NCBI GenBank assembly: GCA_005765155.1
Contig: VCCP01000006.1
Coordinates: forward strand, 2,306,501 to 2,370,500
Direction of reading: 5' to 3'
DNA length: 64,000 nucleotides
Origin: Zelopaecilomyces penicillatus
Lineage: Eukaryota; Ascomycota; Sordariomycetes; Hypocreales; Pseudodiploosporaceae
Shown here: in pieces, positions 36,486 through 48,234 of the stretch
How positions within the stretch are numbered: position 1 is the first letter of the stretch
Layout of the letters: each line of letters begins with the position of its first letter
The notes under the pieces: model-generated
What the model saw: the letters and a program-made list of their open reading frames with translations, nothing else
The model's database searches: none
What the model was told of the DNA's origin: nothing
Made by a program: the position numbers and the translations under genes

Positions 36486-38170
36486 CTAGGATGATGTGAC
36501 GACGGTGTCAGCATTCTCCAAAACTGACTGTGTCTTCAAGATGATTTGTAAGAAGTCTCCAAATCTTTGCTCCAGGCTCTGGCCGGGCCCCTTCCAGATG
36601 CCCTCAAGGTCTGCCCCCCAGTCTCTTCTACGCTCACTTTGGTTTTCTTGGTTCATGATTTCGTCCCAATCAACACCGTAAATCTCTATTCCCCATCCAA
36701 CCCGCGGGGCTGTGGCTGTCTTGAGCCCACTCCACGCTTGCGTGATACTGATTTCTATCACGTAAGGCGTCTCGTTTATTGCTACCTTTGCCATCGTTTT
36801 CAGGCGGGTTTCCGAAACCTTGTTTTCCCATTTTGCCAGCTTACTTATTGTGAGCCTTGGGGTTTTAAGATTTTTTTGCAAATCGTCTTCTTGATTATTG
36901 AAAGTCAGTGATATTCCATCTACGAGCTCTTTGAATTGCGACAAGGATGGGTCCGCCGCTTCGTGGGCGTCCACTCGTAGATTCCAATCGAATTTCCTTC
37001 AGCAGAGGTTGAGTCAGTTATTATCGTTGGTATTGTGCCATGCAATTACCTCTCACATATCAGGGGCTGACACTGTCCAGTTAAGGCGCGCCCAAGCTTC
37101 AGGCTTTGATACTCTGGTAATAGAGAAGCGAGTGTCAGTTGTGAACGGGGCAAAAGCCTCGGCAACACACTCCCGGCCGTCAGCTTTCAAGACCAAATTA
37201 TACCCGTAATTTACGTCGTATGCGTTGCAGATTCCAAAATCAACATCTGTTAAACTTCGAAGAACACTTTCTGTGACTTGGACATCTGCAAGCCTAACTC
37301 GAGAGTTAGCCTCAGTATTATGAGTAAAATTTAAATTTTACAGTAATTACCAGGTGTCTAGATCTGCTCCTCCGCGAGCTGAGTATGCTTTGATCATATC
37401 TCCAAATGCATTGTAGTTAAGCTCATCTGCAAGTCCTCGTTTTCGCTGCCGCACGTTCACGCGCCCGAAGTTGACACGCATTTTGAGAGAACTCCCAAGA
37501 GCATTCAATACTGCAGCAGAAGGGTTGAGGTATGGTCGTAACTGTCGTAGACATGCTTTCTGCGGCGTCAACATGTCACACGGGCCATCTGGGCTTGGTG
37601 TAAGACACGGACGTGATCCTAAACTAACTCTAATGAGGGCATTCTCATATGCCCTGGCAGGGCCCTGGACGAAAAACTCGGTGTTGTGATGCTTGTTAGA
37701 CAATCGCAGAGCATGTATTTCCCAGTTTATGGCTTGGGTTGCCTCCTGAAGACGAGTTATCGAGTCGCTATGGATATCGAACACATTGGATTTAACTCTC
37801 GTGATCCATACTTTGTGAGATTTTCGAATTCCATCCATTGCTATCGGACTATCTAATCCGCGAGGAATCATGTCTTTTCCAGGTATCAATAGCCGATTCT
37901 AGAGTTTTGTCAATAATGAATCCCGTGTAGACAATAATGAAGTTTAATAACCTGAATGAGACATCGTGTCAATGGGGGAGGACCTAGGTATTCTTCGTTT
38001 GTTGCTATAGCTGAGCTCTGTCTGTTACCATCCTGCTGAGACTTTATGCTCGCCATTTTAGTGGATTTGATGAATTGTTTGTTCTCCGTCCTTGGCCACT
38101 GCTTCTGCGACTGTTTGCTGCCTCCGCCTTGAGGTGCACGGGCATGACGAGGCAGTATCTCACGGGCCAT
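36486..38170 (-). CDS. Fungal protein of unknown function, four exons
   Basis: Exons 38170-37952, 37898-37351, 37293-37057 and 36996-36486 give 504 residues, with introns of 53, 57 and 60 nt and matching phases at all junctions. The N-terminus is basic and Gln-rich. The body has the look of a soluble, repeated alpha/beta fold: KVWITRVKSNVFDIHSDSI, LGSSLKMRVNFGRVNVRQRK, then after splicing LDTWLADVQVTESVLRSL and WARLNWTVSAPDMKFDWNLR. This resembles the DUF7905-type region found in ascomycete proteins, sometimes next to KH RNA-binding domains, but I cannot confirm that from memory. No signal peptide, membrane span or catalytic motif is visible. The gene is convergent with prefoldin 5, 153 bp apart. 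Confidence 0.78.
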
Positions 38171-39113
38171 TCTCTAAACACCGGTATGGCGTACGTAAAT
38201 ATCAAGAGATGAAAAGGTAGAGAAAGGAATAGGAAAAAAAACAAGCGGAGTTCTCTGGTACGGAATCTGAGCTCGGGGTAGAAGAAAGTTGATGTTGGCA
38301 AGGGGGCAGGGGTTGGCGGAGGAGGGTTGCACAACAGAAGTGACGGGTAAGTGAAATGCAAGTCTGTTGTTAGAGCAGGCAGTACGCGGGCCACAGGAAG
38401 GGGCAGAACAGAACAAACACTACTACCTCCTACCTAGGTAGGTACTACTGAGAAGTGAGGCAAGTGGCAACCAGGGTACTAGGGAACATGTGAATCATCT
38501 CTGTCAGCTGTCAACACAGCGGATGGATGAATTGCGACAGCTTTTCAAACACAGTGCCACGATTTTCTTTGGCTGGTGAGCCTAACACAGCGAAACCCCT
38601 CACCATATCCATGCCAATAGCAAGGGGCGTTAGAAGCGTAAATCTCCCCGAATTCCCTGGGCTGCGGCTGTTGAGGGTATTGGGAACAGGAATCTATCTA
38701 GTTTTTGATGCCAGGACAAACGCAAACAAATGCCAAGGTGAGCCACTGTCACCTCTAGAGCAATTCACATGAGATTTCGGAATGATGTATGACCATACTT
38801 CCCGAATATAGCATTAGAGATATGTCGGCCGCAATTTACTAGAATTATGCTCACATATGTGAAGGGTATGCCGGACATCATGATGCCTTTGATGGCGGCA
38901 AGAAGGTCAGTGTGTCTCAAGCATGCGTCTAGCCATTATTATGCATTAAACGAGCTTGCGTCGCTCAGTAACGCGTTGTTAAGCGCGTTAATTGTTCCAG
39001 ATCCTACATAGTAAGGTGCCAATTGATGCACCTATCTATATCAATTACTATGTACCTCCAGCATCTTCAGGTTGATATGTGGTGATTACCTTCTACCGTT
39101 CAACCTCGCCCAC
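38171..39113. other. Divergent intergenic region with the orc1 promoter
   Basis: This 943-bp region contains a TACCTAGGTAGG tract near 38435 and, close to orc1, two GCGT-type palindromic words described separately. A 38527-38772 plus-strand ORF has no family signature. Confidence 0.55.
38971..38989 (+). promoter_or_regulatory. MCB-like sites upstream of orc1
   Basis: AACGCGTT (38970-38977) contains a perfect MluI cell-cycle box core ACGCGT, and AGCGCGTTA follows 6 nt later (38982-38990), whose complement TAACGCGCT differs by one base. The pair lies about 140 bp before the orc1 start. MCB boxes are bound by the MBF/SBF complex (Mbp1/Swi6 type) at G1/S in fungi, and replication genes are classical targets. 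Assignment to orc1 is inferred from position. Confidence 0.6.
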
Positions 39114-41431
39114 ATGTCCACACAAGCACAAAGTCACCCTGCACAGGGTGCTGAGCTCACACGCAGGCGCAAACGCATCATCTCGGGTGTTAGTCGTGAA
39201 GATTCAGATGACGAGCTTGGGAGTGACGACCTGCCTTGGGAATGGATCTACAAAATCGAGCCAGCAGAACGAGACGACGGGGCAGCTGACAGTGATCGTA
39301 AAAGGAGAAAAGTCACGGGAGGCAAGATTCTAGGCGCCAGGACAGGCAGCTTTGAATGTTACGTCGGTGACTGCGTGATGTTAAAGGCCGAGGGCTCAAA
39401 TGAGGCATGGGTAGCTATCATCTGCGGATTCGTTGAAGACGATGGTGAGGGCGACATGGCAGCCAACTTCATGTGGTTTTCCTCAGAGAAGGAAATACGT
39501 AACAAGGATAAGAAACGAAGCGATTTTTACTGGGTAAACAGTCTTCTACAGCCATTGCCATTTGATCACGAAGAGAGCAATCTAATACTGCTTTTAGAAT
39601 GAATTATATGTTTCCCCTTCCTGGGATGTAAATCCTCTTGCTTCGATCAATGGCAAAGCAACCGTCATGTCTCTAGATGTCTTCCTACACCGATTCCCGT
39701 CCGGCAAGATTCCGCGCCAGTCCCCAAATTTTGGCAAGACTTTCGTATGTCGCCGTGGTTGCAACACTCGATCGGCCATATATACAGATGAGTTCATATG
39801 GGAGGACGTATATCGTGGCGAAGATGATATCTATAAGTTAGTGGAATTGGTAGAAAAAAACACAAAGGCCACCCGTCGCCGTCGTCGGGCACGAAGTCAA
39901 TCCCCTCAAAGTGCAGCATATCACCAACCCCAAACACCAACAAAATCAGCCAGGGTTACGGCGATAACTCCGCAATCAAAAAGGGGTTATGCCAGGAGCA
40001 CAGGCAAGCGACTCGAGTTTACCCCATTGGCAACGCGAACGCTATCACCGAGTAACGTGCAAGCGTCTCCATTTCAGGTAGCGCGCTCTCGATTACATGT
40101 CTCAGCGGTTCCATCTAGCCTCCCCTGCCGTGAAGGCGAGTTTTCACTTGTATATTCGCATCTGGAGGCCGCCATCACGGAAGGAACCGGTAACTGCATT
40201 TATATTTCCGGAACGCCTGGTACTGGAAAGACTGCAACTGTGCGAGAGGTTATCTCCCGCCTGGAGGATGCCGTTGGGTCTGACGAATTGGATGACTTCA
40301 TATTCGTTGAAATCAACGGTATGAAGATCACCGATCCCCATCAGTCATATGTTCTTCTGTGGGAAGCACTCAAGAGTGAGAGAGCCAGTCCATCCCAATC
40401 ACTTGACCTTCTTGAGAGGGAGTTTAGCAATCCTAGTCCACGACGAATCCCTTGCGTGGTGCTCATGGACGAGCTCGATCAACTCGTCACAAAGAACCAA
40501 ACAGTCATGTACAACTTCTTCAATTGGCCCACGCTACGACACAGCCGCCTGATCGTGCTCGCCGTGGCAAATACTATGGATCTTCCTGAGAGGACTTTGA
40601 GTAACAAGATCAGTAGTCGTTTAGGTATGGCTCAATATCCAAATACTGTTTTACATGGCAGAGAGTAGTTCATGCGAGAAGTAACACTTCACTGACAATC
40701 ATGTAGGTCTAACCCGAATTACATTTCCCGGCTATAACCATGAACAGCTCATGAAAATCATACAGTCACGTCTTGAGGGGGTGCCTGGAAATATTGTAGA
40801 TGCGGATGCTATTCAATTTGCAAGCCGCAAAGTTGCTGCTGTCAGTGGGGACGCTAGAAGAGCGTTGGATATTTGCCGCCGAGCTGTTGAGCTCGCAGAA
40901 AGTGACATCCAAGGAGACCCAACAACGCCGAGTAAGCGAACACAAGGGTCCGGGATTCAAGACCAAACCCGGCAAGGGAGAGTTACTATTGGCACAATCA
41001 AGAAGGCTATCAATGAAGCCACTACCAATCCCATACAACAGCATCTCCGCGGTCTCCCCCTCACATCCAAGCTCCTTATGGCAGCGCTGATGCTAAGAAT
41101 CCGAAGGACGGGCCTCGCAGAAACGACTTTCGGTGAAGTCTTGGATGAGTTACAACGAGTTTCCATGCACACCACACGAGCTCCTCCCGGAATGGCTCAA
41201 ACTCTGAGCATAGGGGCCAAAGGGTCTCGAACCGCTGGCCAGCGGCACCTAGGCAGGCCCAGCTATATCCACATGGCCGCTCTTGACCTCGTCGCTGCTG
41301 GTCTTGTGAATTTGGAGGCCCAACGTGCGGAAAGATCCAGTAAGCTGCGCCTTGCCATAGCTGATGATGAAGTAAAGATGGCTCTGCGGGATGATGCAGA
41401 ACTCAAGGCTATGGGAATAGGTATGTACTAA
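39114..41431 (+). CDS. orc1: Origin recognition complex subunit 1 (Orc1)
   Basis: Exons 39114-39533, 39598-40624 and 40707-41431 (introns 64 and 82 nt) give 723 residues. The start MSTQAQSH at 39114 is the first ATG in frame. A BAH domain covers about residues 50-205, including FECYVGDCVMLKAEG, the spliced ELYVSPSWDVNPLASING and FGKTFVCRRGCNTRSA. After a basic linker the AAA+ ATPase shows Walker A GTPGTGKTA near residue 345, Walker B LMDELDQL near 431, sensor 1 ANTMD and the sensor 2 region SGDARRALDICRRA. A winged-helix domain ends the protein. Orc1 is the ATP-binding subunit that marks replication origins. An alternative last intron (donor GTATGT at 41420, acceptor near 41486) would change only the last few residues. 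Confidence 0.96.
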
Positions 41432-41523
41432 TGTAAAGAATCAGGGGTTCACCCTTTGTATAATTTGTCGCCCCAAACATCATTAGGTAGAAAATTCGAA
41501 TAATAGATTAATCACGACGCGGT

Positions 41524-43086
41524 TTAAAACTTGCGATGTGCCAAAGACGGTGTCCACTGTATAGGATTTGAACTTTCCGAAGCCTTTTCATCCTGTTTCC
41601 AGATTTTGACTACATAGTGTTAGCATTCGGTTTTTGGTGGGTCGAAAGATAGTCGCGGACGTACTTGTTTTGTCCGCTTCACCACAGATGAGTCGCAGAC
41701 CCGAACGATCAAAAGCCGAGCTCATGATTCCTGCCTCGGCATCCAAAGAACCAGGTTGTGCTGTCGTATCCAATGCCTGGAAGCGGTGACCAGACTTCCA
41801 GTCCCAGAAACTCATCGATCCATTGTCACCTATTGAGACTGTGATCAGTAAAGGCTCGCATGAATGGCAATTAATGATGGGAAATTTGACGTATTGTTGG
41901 CTGGTCTAAGACGCTGGCTTGGCATACCTCCTGAGAACATAACATTATGTTGATTAACGCTAAGCGTATTGATAATAGAGTTATGACCCTCGAAGTTTTG
42001 CATAAATGCACCTTCAGGGCATTTCCACTGCTTAATGCTGCCAGTGCTTCCACTAGCAAAGGTGAATTCAGATGGGTGTACTGCCAGAGCTCTAACACCC
42101 TTCTTGTGATGTGTGAGGATACCCATCGTTTTTCCAGCAGCCAGGTCCCAGAGCCGCACTGTGGAATCAAGAGAGGAGGTGATGACTTGAGGGTCAGCCT
42201 CCTGGCACTTTACATCAGCTATTGTCTGAGTGTGGCCTGATAAAACGTGGATGTTGCTTCTTGTCCTCATGTCCCATACTCTCGCAGCGCCATCTCGGCC
42301 ACCAGTGACAAGAACGTCGAGTGTAGGGTGAAGAGACAGTGTATATACACCGCTGAGGTGACCGTGATAGTGTCGAATGACTTTGTTAGTCTCCAGATCC
42401 CAGCACTTAACCATTTTATCTTCTCCGCAAGAAAACAGGTAGGGGTGTCGCGGGGATACAGCCAAACCACGGACGGTGCTAATGTGGCCAGTCAGTGTGA
42501 GTTTTAGGGAACCCGTTGCAAGATCCCAAATCTTGATAGTTCTATCGCCAGCTCCACTCGCAAACCACTTGTTTCCGGGTTCCACAGCAAGACTTCGTAC
42601 CCAGCCAAGATGGCCTGAAATGACCCTCATTAGCTTCCATGGAGGATGCCATTCAGGTTTGGCCTGCTGGAACGCCGATGCCCCTCTTGCCGTCATGCTC
42701 ATATTATTGCTGTGTGTCTCATTGTTGTCGGTCTTCGGTACCGGCGAAGATAATGAGGTCGCATCTCCAGGTGAACCGGACCCGGCTTCGAGGAGTTTGG
42801 GGCCCCGTCTTGCCGGTGCTCCTGGCCGGAGTGCTACCGCAGACTTTTTCTGAGGTTTTTTCGATGGCTGCTTAGCTGCCAGTGCGGAAGGAAGAGTCTG
42901 GACGGCGGCGTATTCGGCTTCGAAACGGCGCTTCATGATGGGGTCTTCAAACACGTCCTCGAGCTTCTGTCGCTTGCCATTCGGGTATTCAGTCGCGCGC
43001 GCATATAGCAGCCTTGAAGAGGCAGCATTATGCGATGCCAGCGCGCTTAGCTGGGGCGCGTTGTAAGTTGCTGCTGCTGGCTCCAT
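41524..43086 (-). CDS. prp46: Pre-mRNA-splicing factor Prp46 (PLRG1), WD40 protein
   Basis: Exons 43086-41928, 41829-41665 and 41609-41524 with introns of 98 and 55 nt give 469 residues, the usual Prp46/PLRG1 length. The first 150 residues are low complexity. WEWHPPWKLM-type entry (EWHPPWKLMRVISGHLGWVRSL is the hallmark) leads into seven WD40 repeats, with DRTIKIWDLATG, DKMVKCWDLETN, DGAARVWDMRTR and STVRLWDLAAG among the clear WD ends. The last repeat is completed only after the third exon (IKIWKQDEKASE). Prp46 is a core component of the Prp19/CDC5 (NTC) complex that activates the spliceosome. Its stop lies 92 bp from the orc1 stop, so the two 3' UTRs probably overlap. Confidence 0.97.
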
Positions 43087-43391
43087 GTCGTGGGTTGGTG
43101 GTTTGTCTAGGGGAAAGTTGCTGCTGCAGCGCGCATCTCAGCAATGGAGGTGGAGTATAACCAACATTAATAGTGGACCTGCAAAAACAGAAGGCTTCCA
43201 GCCGGATGTGGCGCAGTTGCAGTGGCTCAAATGTCCGTGGTAGTGACTACACTACCCTACACAATGTGACTTTGAGGGGGTCTTTTACCATTGCGCACTT
43301 GACTTGGCTTCGACTCAAGCAATAAGGCAGATATTGGAAATAATTGATAGGAACTGTATCTTTTGATAAAGAAGAAAAGTTATTGGTCACC
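43087..43391. other. Divergent promoter between prp46 and nas6
   Basis: A 305-bp divergent promoter region. I see no distinct motif beyond a short CACTACCCTAC run. Confidence 0.5.
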
Positions 43392-44577
43392 ATGAGCGCC
43401 GAAAACGACAGATTTGCACTGCATGTTGCAGCTCGGGAGGGCAGAGGTAAGTCTAGCTTTGTGATTCGCGATTCACAACACTTGGCCTTGATTGAAAGTA
43501 TAACTGATGATGTTATTAGTGGCGGCTGTCGAGGGAATATTAAAGGTGCGTTAGTTTTGGTTTGTCCAATAAGAGTACAAACATCATCGACACATGATAC
43601 TAACACCGGATGCCAGTCCGACTCCAAATCATCTAAGCGCAAAGACGATGATGGCCGATATCCCATTCACTGGGCCTGTTCGGCCAACAATCTTGACATC
43701 GTGGTTCTCCTCGCAAGTCAACCCGATTTTGATCCCGACGTTCAGGTTGAACATCCACTTCCCATCTCACATCGTCTTTGTCTCCAAAACGTCTGCTGAC
43801 ATTGCCTAAATGCACAGGATGACAGCGGCTGGACTCCTCTCATGATTTCAGCAAGCGTTTCGGACAGTGAGCCGGTGCTGAAGGTGCTCCTGCAGAAAGG
43901 AGCAGATGTAAACGAGAAAAGTAAGCAAATATCAGATACTAATCACGCCGTTTCGGCTATCCTTGCGACTAATATACTTTCGTAGATGCTAGTGGACAGG
44001 TGAGCGAAAACTTCAACCTAAGCAAGAATTGCCCAGTGAGCTTACAATGGCATCACAGACTGCCCTTCATTTCGTCGCCTCTAAGAAGAACATGGACGTG
44101 GCTCGGCTTCTGCTCGAAAGTAAACCACCAGCCTCAACCCGGGTCCGAGACCGCAGGGGGCAGTACCCCATCCACCGGGCCGCTGCTGTGGGCTCCGTGC
44201 CTATGGTCCACCTCTTGCTCAAGAACAAGAGCCCCCTGAACGCAGCAGACAACGAAGGTTTCACGCCGCTTCATCACGCAGTTGTTGAAGGCCATGGTGC
44301 GTCAAATCTAATATTTTCCAGAGCGGACGGGCTTGCTACCGAAAAGTCCCACTGACTGTCACTGTTAATCAAAGGAGACACTGCCGTTGCTCTTCTGAAA
44401 GAGGGAGCCGATGGCACGTTGAAAACCAATGATGAAGAAATGGCCATTGATCTGGCCCCTGACAAGGCGGTATGTAACTATTGTTTACTACCTTGCTTTG
44501 TCATCTCACTAATACATATGCCATAGGTACGCCTTTTCGTGATGCAGGGAGCGGAAAGAGAGGGCATTCAAATGTAA
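43392..44577 (+). CDS. nas6: Proteasome assembly chaperone Nas6 (gankyrin/PSMD10)
   Basis: Eight exons (43392-43446, 43520-43545, 43617-43745, 43818-43920, 43986-43999, 44059-44296, 44375-44469, 44527-44577) give 236 residues, matching Nas6/gankyrin. Exons 2 (26 nt) and 5 (14 nt) are microexons, and every junction is phase-consistent. The protein is an array of ankyrin repeats: FALHVAAREGR, GRYPIHWACSANNLDIV, SGWTPLMISASVSDSEPVL, GQTALHFVASKKNMDVARLL, GQYPIHRAAAVGSVPMVHLL, EGFTPLHHAVVEGHGDTAVAL. Nas6 binds the C-terminal domain of Rpt3 and guides assembly of the 19S regulatory particle base. The call is firm because the joined repeats keep exact ankyrin spacing. Confidence 0.95.
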
Positions 44578-44728
44578 AGGCACAGTAGCGAGTAGATATG
44601 TAGTAACATAATTGGCAGCATCTGGGGCCAAAGTAGTAGGTTCTTTTTCCCTTTTAAAAAAAAACGAAAAAAAAACTTAGCACCAATAGCAAGTGATATA
44701 TATGCATCTATCTAACTATGGGCACCAC

Positions 44729-47449
44729 TCACTTGATGGTCCGCTCTACAAGCTCGCGATACATGGCTTTGACATCTTCGACATCCGCTTTGAGCTCTTC
44801 CACAAGCTCACTCTTTTCTCCTAACATTTCCAATGTAGTTTGGTATCTTGCATCGAGAGAAGCGACTTCAGCCTCTAAATTAGGCACTCTAAGAGAAACA
44901 GTTTTGGCTTCCTCCACCTCCTTCATGAGGCTGAGCATATCACCCCGCGCCTCATCCCGTTGATTACATACCCTAGCCAACTCTTCCTTTGCCGCAACCT
45001 TTTCACCCTCCAGTCGACGTATTGCAGCACTCATCCTTTCCACTAGCTGAACTGACGGACCTGCTGCCACCGTCGACACTGAGATCATGTCGTGCGCGAC
45101 ATTGCGAGGAGGTGATGGAGCCATGTCTTCCACACCATTTTCTCGCTCAAACGACGAGATAGGCGGTGCCAACAGTGGCAAATCACTTGGAGGTTCGAAA
45201 GGTGAGTATGGTGCTGGTGGAGGAGCTGATCCAGACGTTGACAGTGTGCTGGAACGAAAGGGTGGTTGAAACGATGGACGCCGCCCATTGGATAAACCCT
45301 CTGCACCATCTGGAATACTTCCCGGCGTCGGGGTCCGTCTTGGTCGGCCAGATAGGGACAGTCCAAGAAGGTCAGAGCTAAAGGTTCGGGGAACTGAGAA
45401 TAGCGGAGAATCAGGACGACTTTGTGTTCTCGAAGTAGCACCAACCACGTCATCCACCCACCGTCGCCGCTCTGCTTCCACAGTAAAGTCCCTGCTAACG
45501 GAGTGTCTTTCCTTGTCTAGGTCGTTGCGGGTCTGCTCAAGAGCCGTCTCTGTAGCTTTAGACGAGATCCGAAGTGCAGCCAGCTCCACACGACAAGAAT
45601 CTAACGTTTGCTGCGCTGTTGTAAGATCCGCTTTAGCATCTTGCAGCTCCTCTTCAAGAGACCGACAACGGCTGGTCTAAATATGCGTAGATGAGTTTCC
45701 AAACCAATGAGTCGTTGAGGGGCATATAACACAAGGGGCAGCGACTTACCGAATTACGCGCCTTCTTCCGCATGTCTGACTCTCGGCGCTGAGCCTCATC
45801 TTTCTCCTTCTCGAGACTCGCTACCTTGACTAGAAGGGACGACTCGATCCCCTGCCAGTTATCGCTCGCTGATGTGTATTGGGACTGCAACGTCTCTATC
45901 TGGCGAAACAGCTTGATCTGAGCCTCGCCGCCTGAACCAGATGAAGACTCCTCAGCTACCGCCCGCATGGCCTCGAGTTTGCCCTCCATTGCCCGAAGCT
46001 CAGCTCTGAGCTCATTCTCTACCTCGCAACCTCGGTTTACCACACGATCTAGTTTTTCGGTCCATTCAATATTATCCCGACGAGCTTTGTCAGTAAGGGA
46101 CTCTTTCTCTGTACGGAGCATGTTATTAGCGTCTTCAAGAGCTTTCTGTTTTGCTTCCTCCGTTGCCAATCTTTTACTGTGTGAATCAGCACCATCCCTC
46201 TCGACTTGCACTAACTTTGCACGATGGTCTTGTTTGAGCTGGTGAATTTCGTCATCCCTACGAATCAACTCCCTTTTCAACGCATCAATCTCATTCTGAA
46301 AAGCTGCGGTTGCCCGCTGTGTCTCCTTTTCCTGTTTCTCCGTCTCCTGGCTGCTAAGTAGACGCGCTCGTAATGATTCGACATCCGATGTTGCCCTATC
46401 CTGCGCTTGTTTGAGCTCGTCTAAATTTCTATCGCGGTCCATCATTTGCTGCCGTAGCTTTTTGATCATAGTTCTGTATTTGTGCTCTGAAGCCGAGAGC
46501 TTTTGACCCTCCTCCATCAACAATGCAATTCTCTCGTCCTTCTCGGCTAGTTTGCGTTCCAAACTTCCTGAAGGAGCTGAAGCGGCTGATTTCTTAGCTG
46601 CATCAGCCATAGTTTTTGATAGATATTGAAGTTTTGATTGAAGCGAATCTATTTCTTCCACATATTCCTGTACTTCCTGTTGTTGACGAGCCTTGAGCTC
46701 TTCTGATTGGGGAACCAAATCAGAAGTGTTGGCGTGATCCACGGTATTTTGAGACAATCCTTGGTTTTCCCCAGAAGCTGCTGGTTTCTTGGGTAATGCT
46801 GATTTTGCAATCTCTTCCCCCGATGCTACGGCAGTCTCTCCATCTGCAAGTTGTTGTTTCACACTCTCGCCTATCCTTAAGTCTGATTGCACCGCAGGCA
46901 TTGGCGATGTCGCACTATGTGACACCTTTTCTGGCTTGTTAGGCTCTCCACTGAGTCCTACTACCAGCGAGGACTCCGATCCGTATCCCTGATCTTTGCT
47001 TGTAGAGCGACCCTCAGGAGACGATCGACCGGGGAGGTCGATTGAGCTGCGCGGAGAGGCGGTGGATTTGTTGTCCCCGGAGGCTGACAAGACTTTGCCC
47101 GCCATGGCCTTCGCTAGCCTGGCCTGTAGTCGGTCGTTGACATTCGCTCGGTTGCTTGATGACGCTCGCGTGGTGACTGGAACAATAATTAGCACTGAAC
47201 TGTAGAGTCTTGCTAAGCTGTTGAAGCTCTGCAATTAGGACAAAGACACCCACTAGAGTCTGAAATCGCTGGCAGAGCTGGCAGAGGGCTTGCAGGATTT
47301 GTGATGGGACCTGGAGTTGCAGGACTAGGTGTCGATGTGCCATGTTCGTCTTCAGTCTCAGCAAGCATATTGTCCAGGCGAGACTCAACCCCAGCGACAG
47401 CTTGCGAGAGGAACGAGCCCCATCCTAGCCCTTTCCCTGACGCAGCCAT
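44729..47449 (-). CDS. sgm1: Golgin Sgm1/TMF1-like coiled-coil protein
   Basis: Exons 47449-47254, 47176-45750 and 45676-44729 with introns of 77 and 73 nt give 856 residues. The N-terminus WGSFLSQAVAGVESRLDNML is the conserved opening of fungal TMF-type golgins. A Ser/Pro-rich segment follows, then long heptad-rich coiled coils (for example LMEEGQKLSASEHKYRTMIK). The last roughly 110 residues (LVERMSAAIRRLEGEKVAAK ... MYRELVERTIK) match the TMF TATA-binding-type domain, which in golgins binds Rab6/Ypt6. Proteins of this family sit on the Golgi and tether vesicles; the name TATA element modulatory factor is historical. It is convergent with nas6, with 151 bp between stops. Confidence 0.93.
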
Positions 47450-48234
47450 GATTGCTAAGTTTACTGCTCCCCTCGGCCCAACGGCGGAGCCTGTATGGTG
47501 TTGTTCATCAAGCAGCTGACGAGGCAGCCGACAACGCAATTCGTATTACCTGGCTGGGGTTGGGCCAATTATCTAATCACTAGGAAATTCCGAATTGGTG
47601 TAGTCGAGAGACAAGGTAGGCAGCCTTACGCATGGACTGTTTTTAGTGCAACGCCTTAGGAATGCCCCCTCATGTCAGCATTTATCCTAACAATCAATGA
47701 TACCATCAAGTACTCCGTATGTAGAGGCGAAATGAGATTATTAATTAAATCAATCTTGAGAGTTTCTTGTGCATATAAACAGTTCCTTCATTTATCTAAG
47801 ATATTTTTACTCTGCACAAGCATCGCTAACCCGCTAGCATCACTGTGGCTTATGCTGCCACTAGACATACATGTGCTTGTACTACTCTCTGTGCCTCATA
47901 CCCTCTTTGCTGTATACGACATATCCTCGACATGAAACTGTATAGGTTTTGAAGGAGGGGTATATATCATCAACGCTTGCTCATTGGTATCATCCATGAA
48001 ATCAAAGACGTTCGCAGCTAGTACAACAGCGACAGCAAACCACCAATCCCTGTCGGGTCACGCCGGACACCAACACGGTGAAATACAACGGCCAACAAAC
48101 CCATTCCATATTACTCCTATGCGCTTAAACAACCGTAAACTTCTCCATGCATATCCGTCCAGACATGATACATCAGTAAAAGAAAATAGGGTGTACTTGA
48201 ACACAATTGTTCGTAGAACATGTAACCGTTAATA
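47450..48234. other. Intergenic, sgm1 promoter and 3' side of the giant repeat gene
   Basis: This 785-bp AT-rich region holds the sgm1 promoter at its left and the giant gene's 3' UTR at its right. Short ORFs here carry no signature. Confidence 0.5.

Noticed and set aside
41420..41490. Possible extra terminal intron in orc1
   Set aside because: The donor GTATGT is good but the branch site is too close to it and the change affects only the last residues; the unspliced stop at 41431 is simpler.
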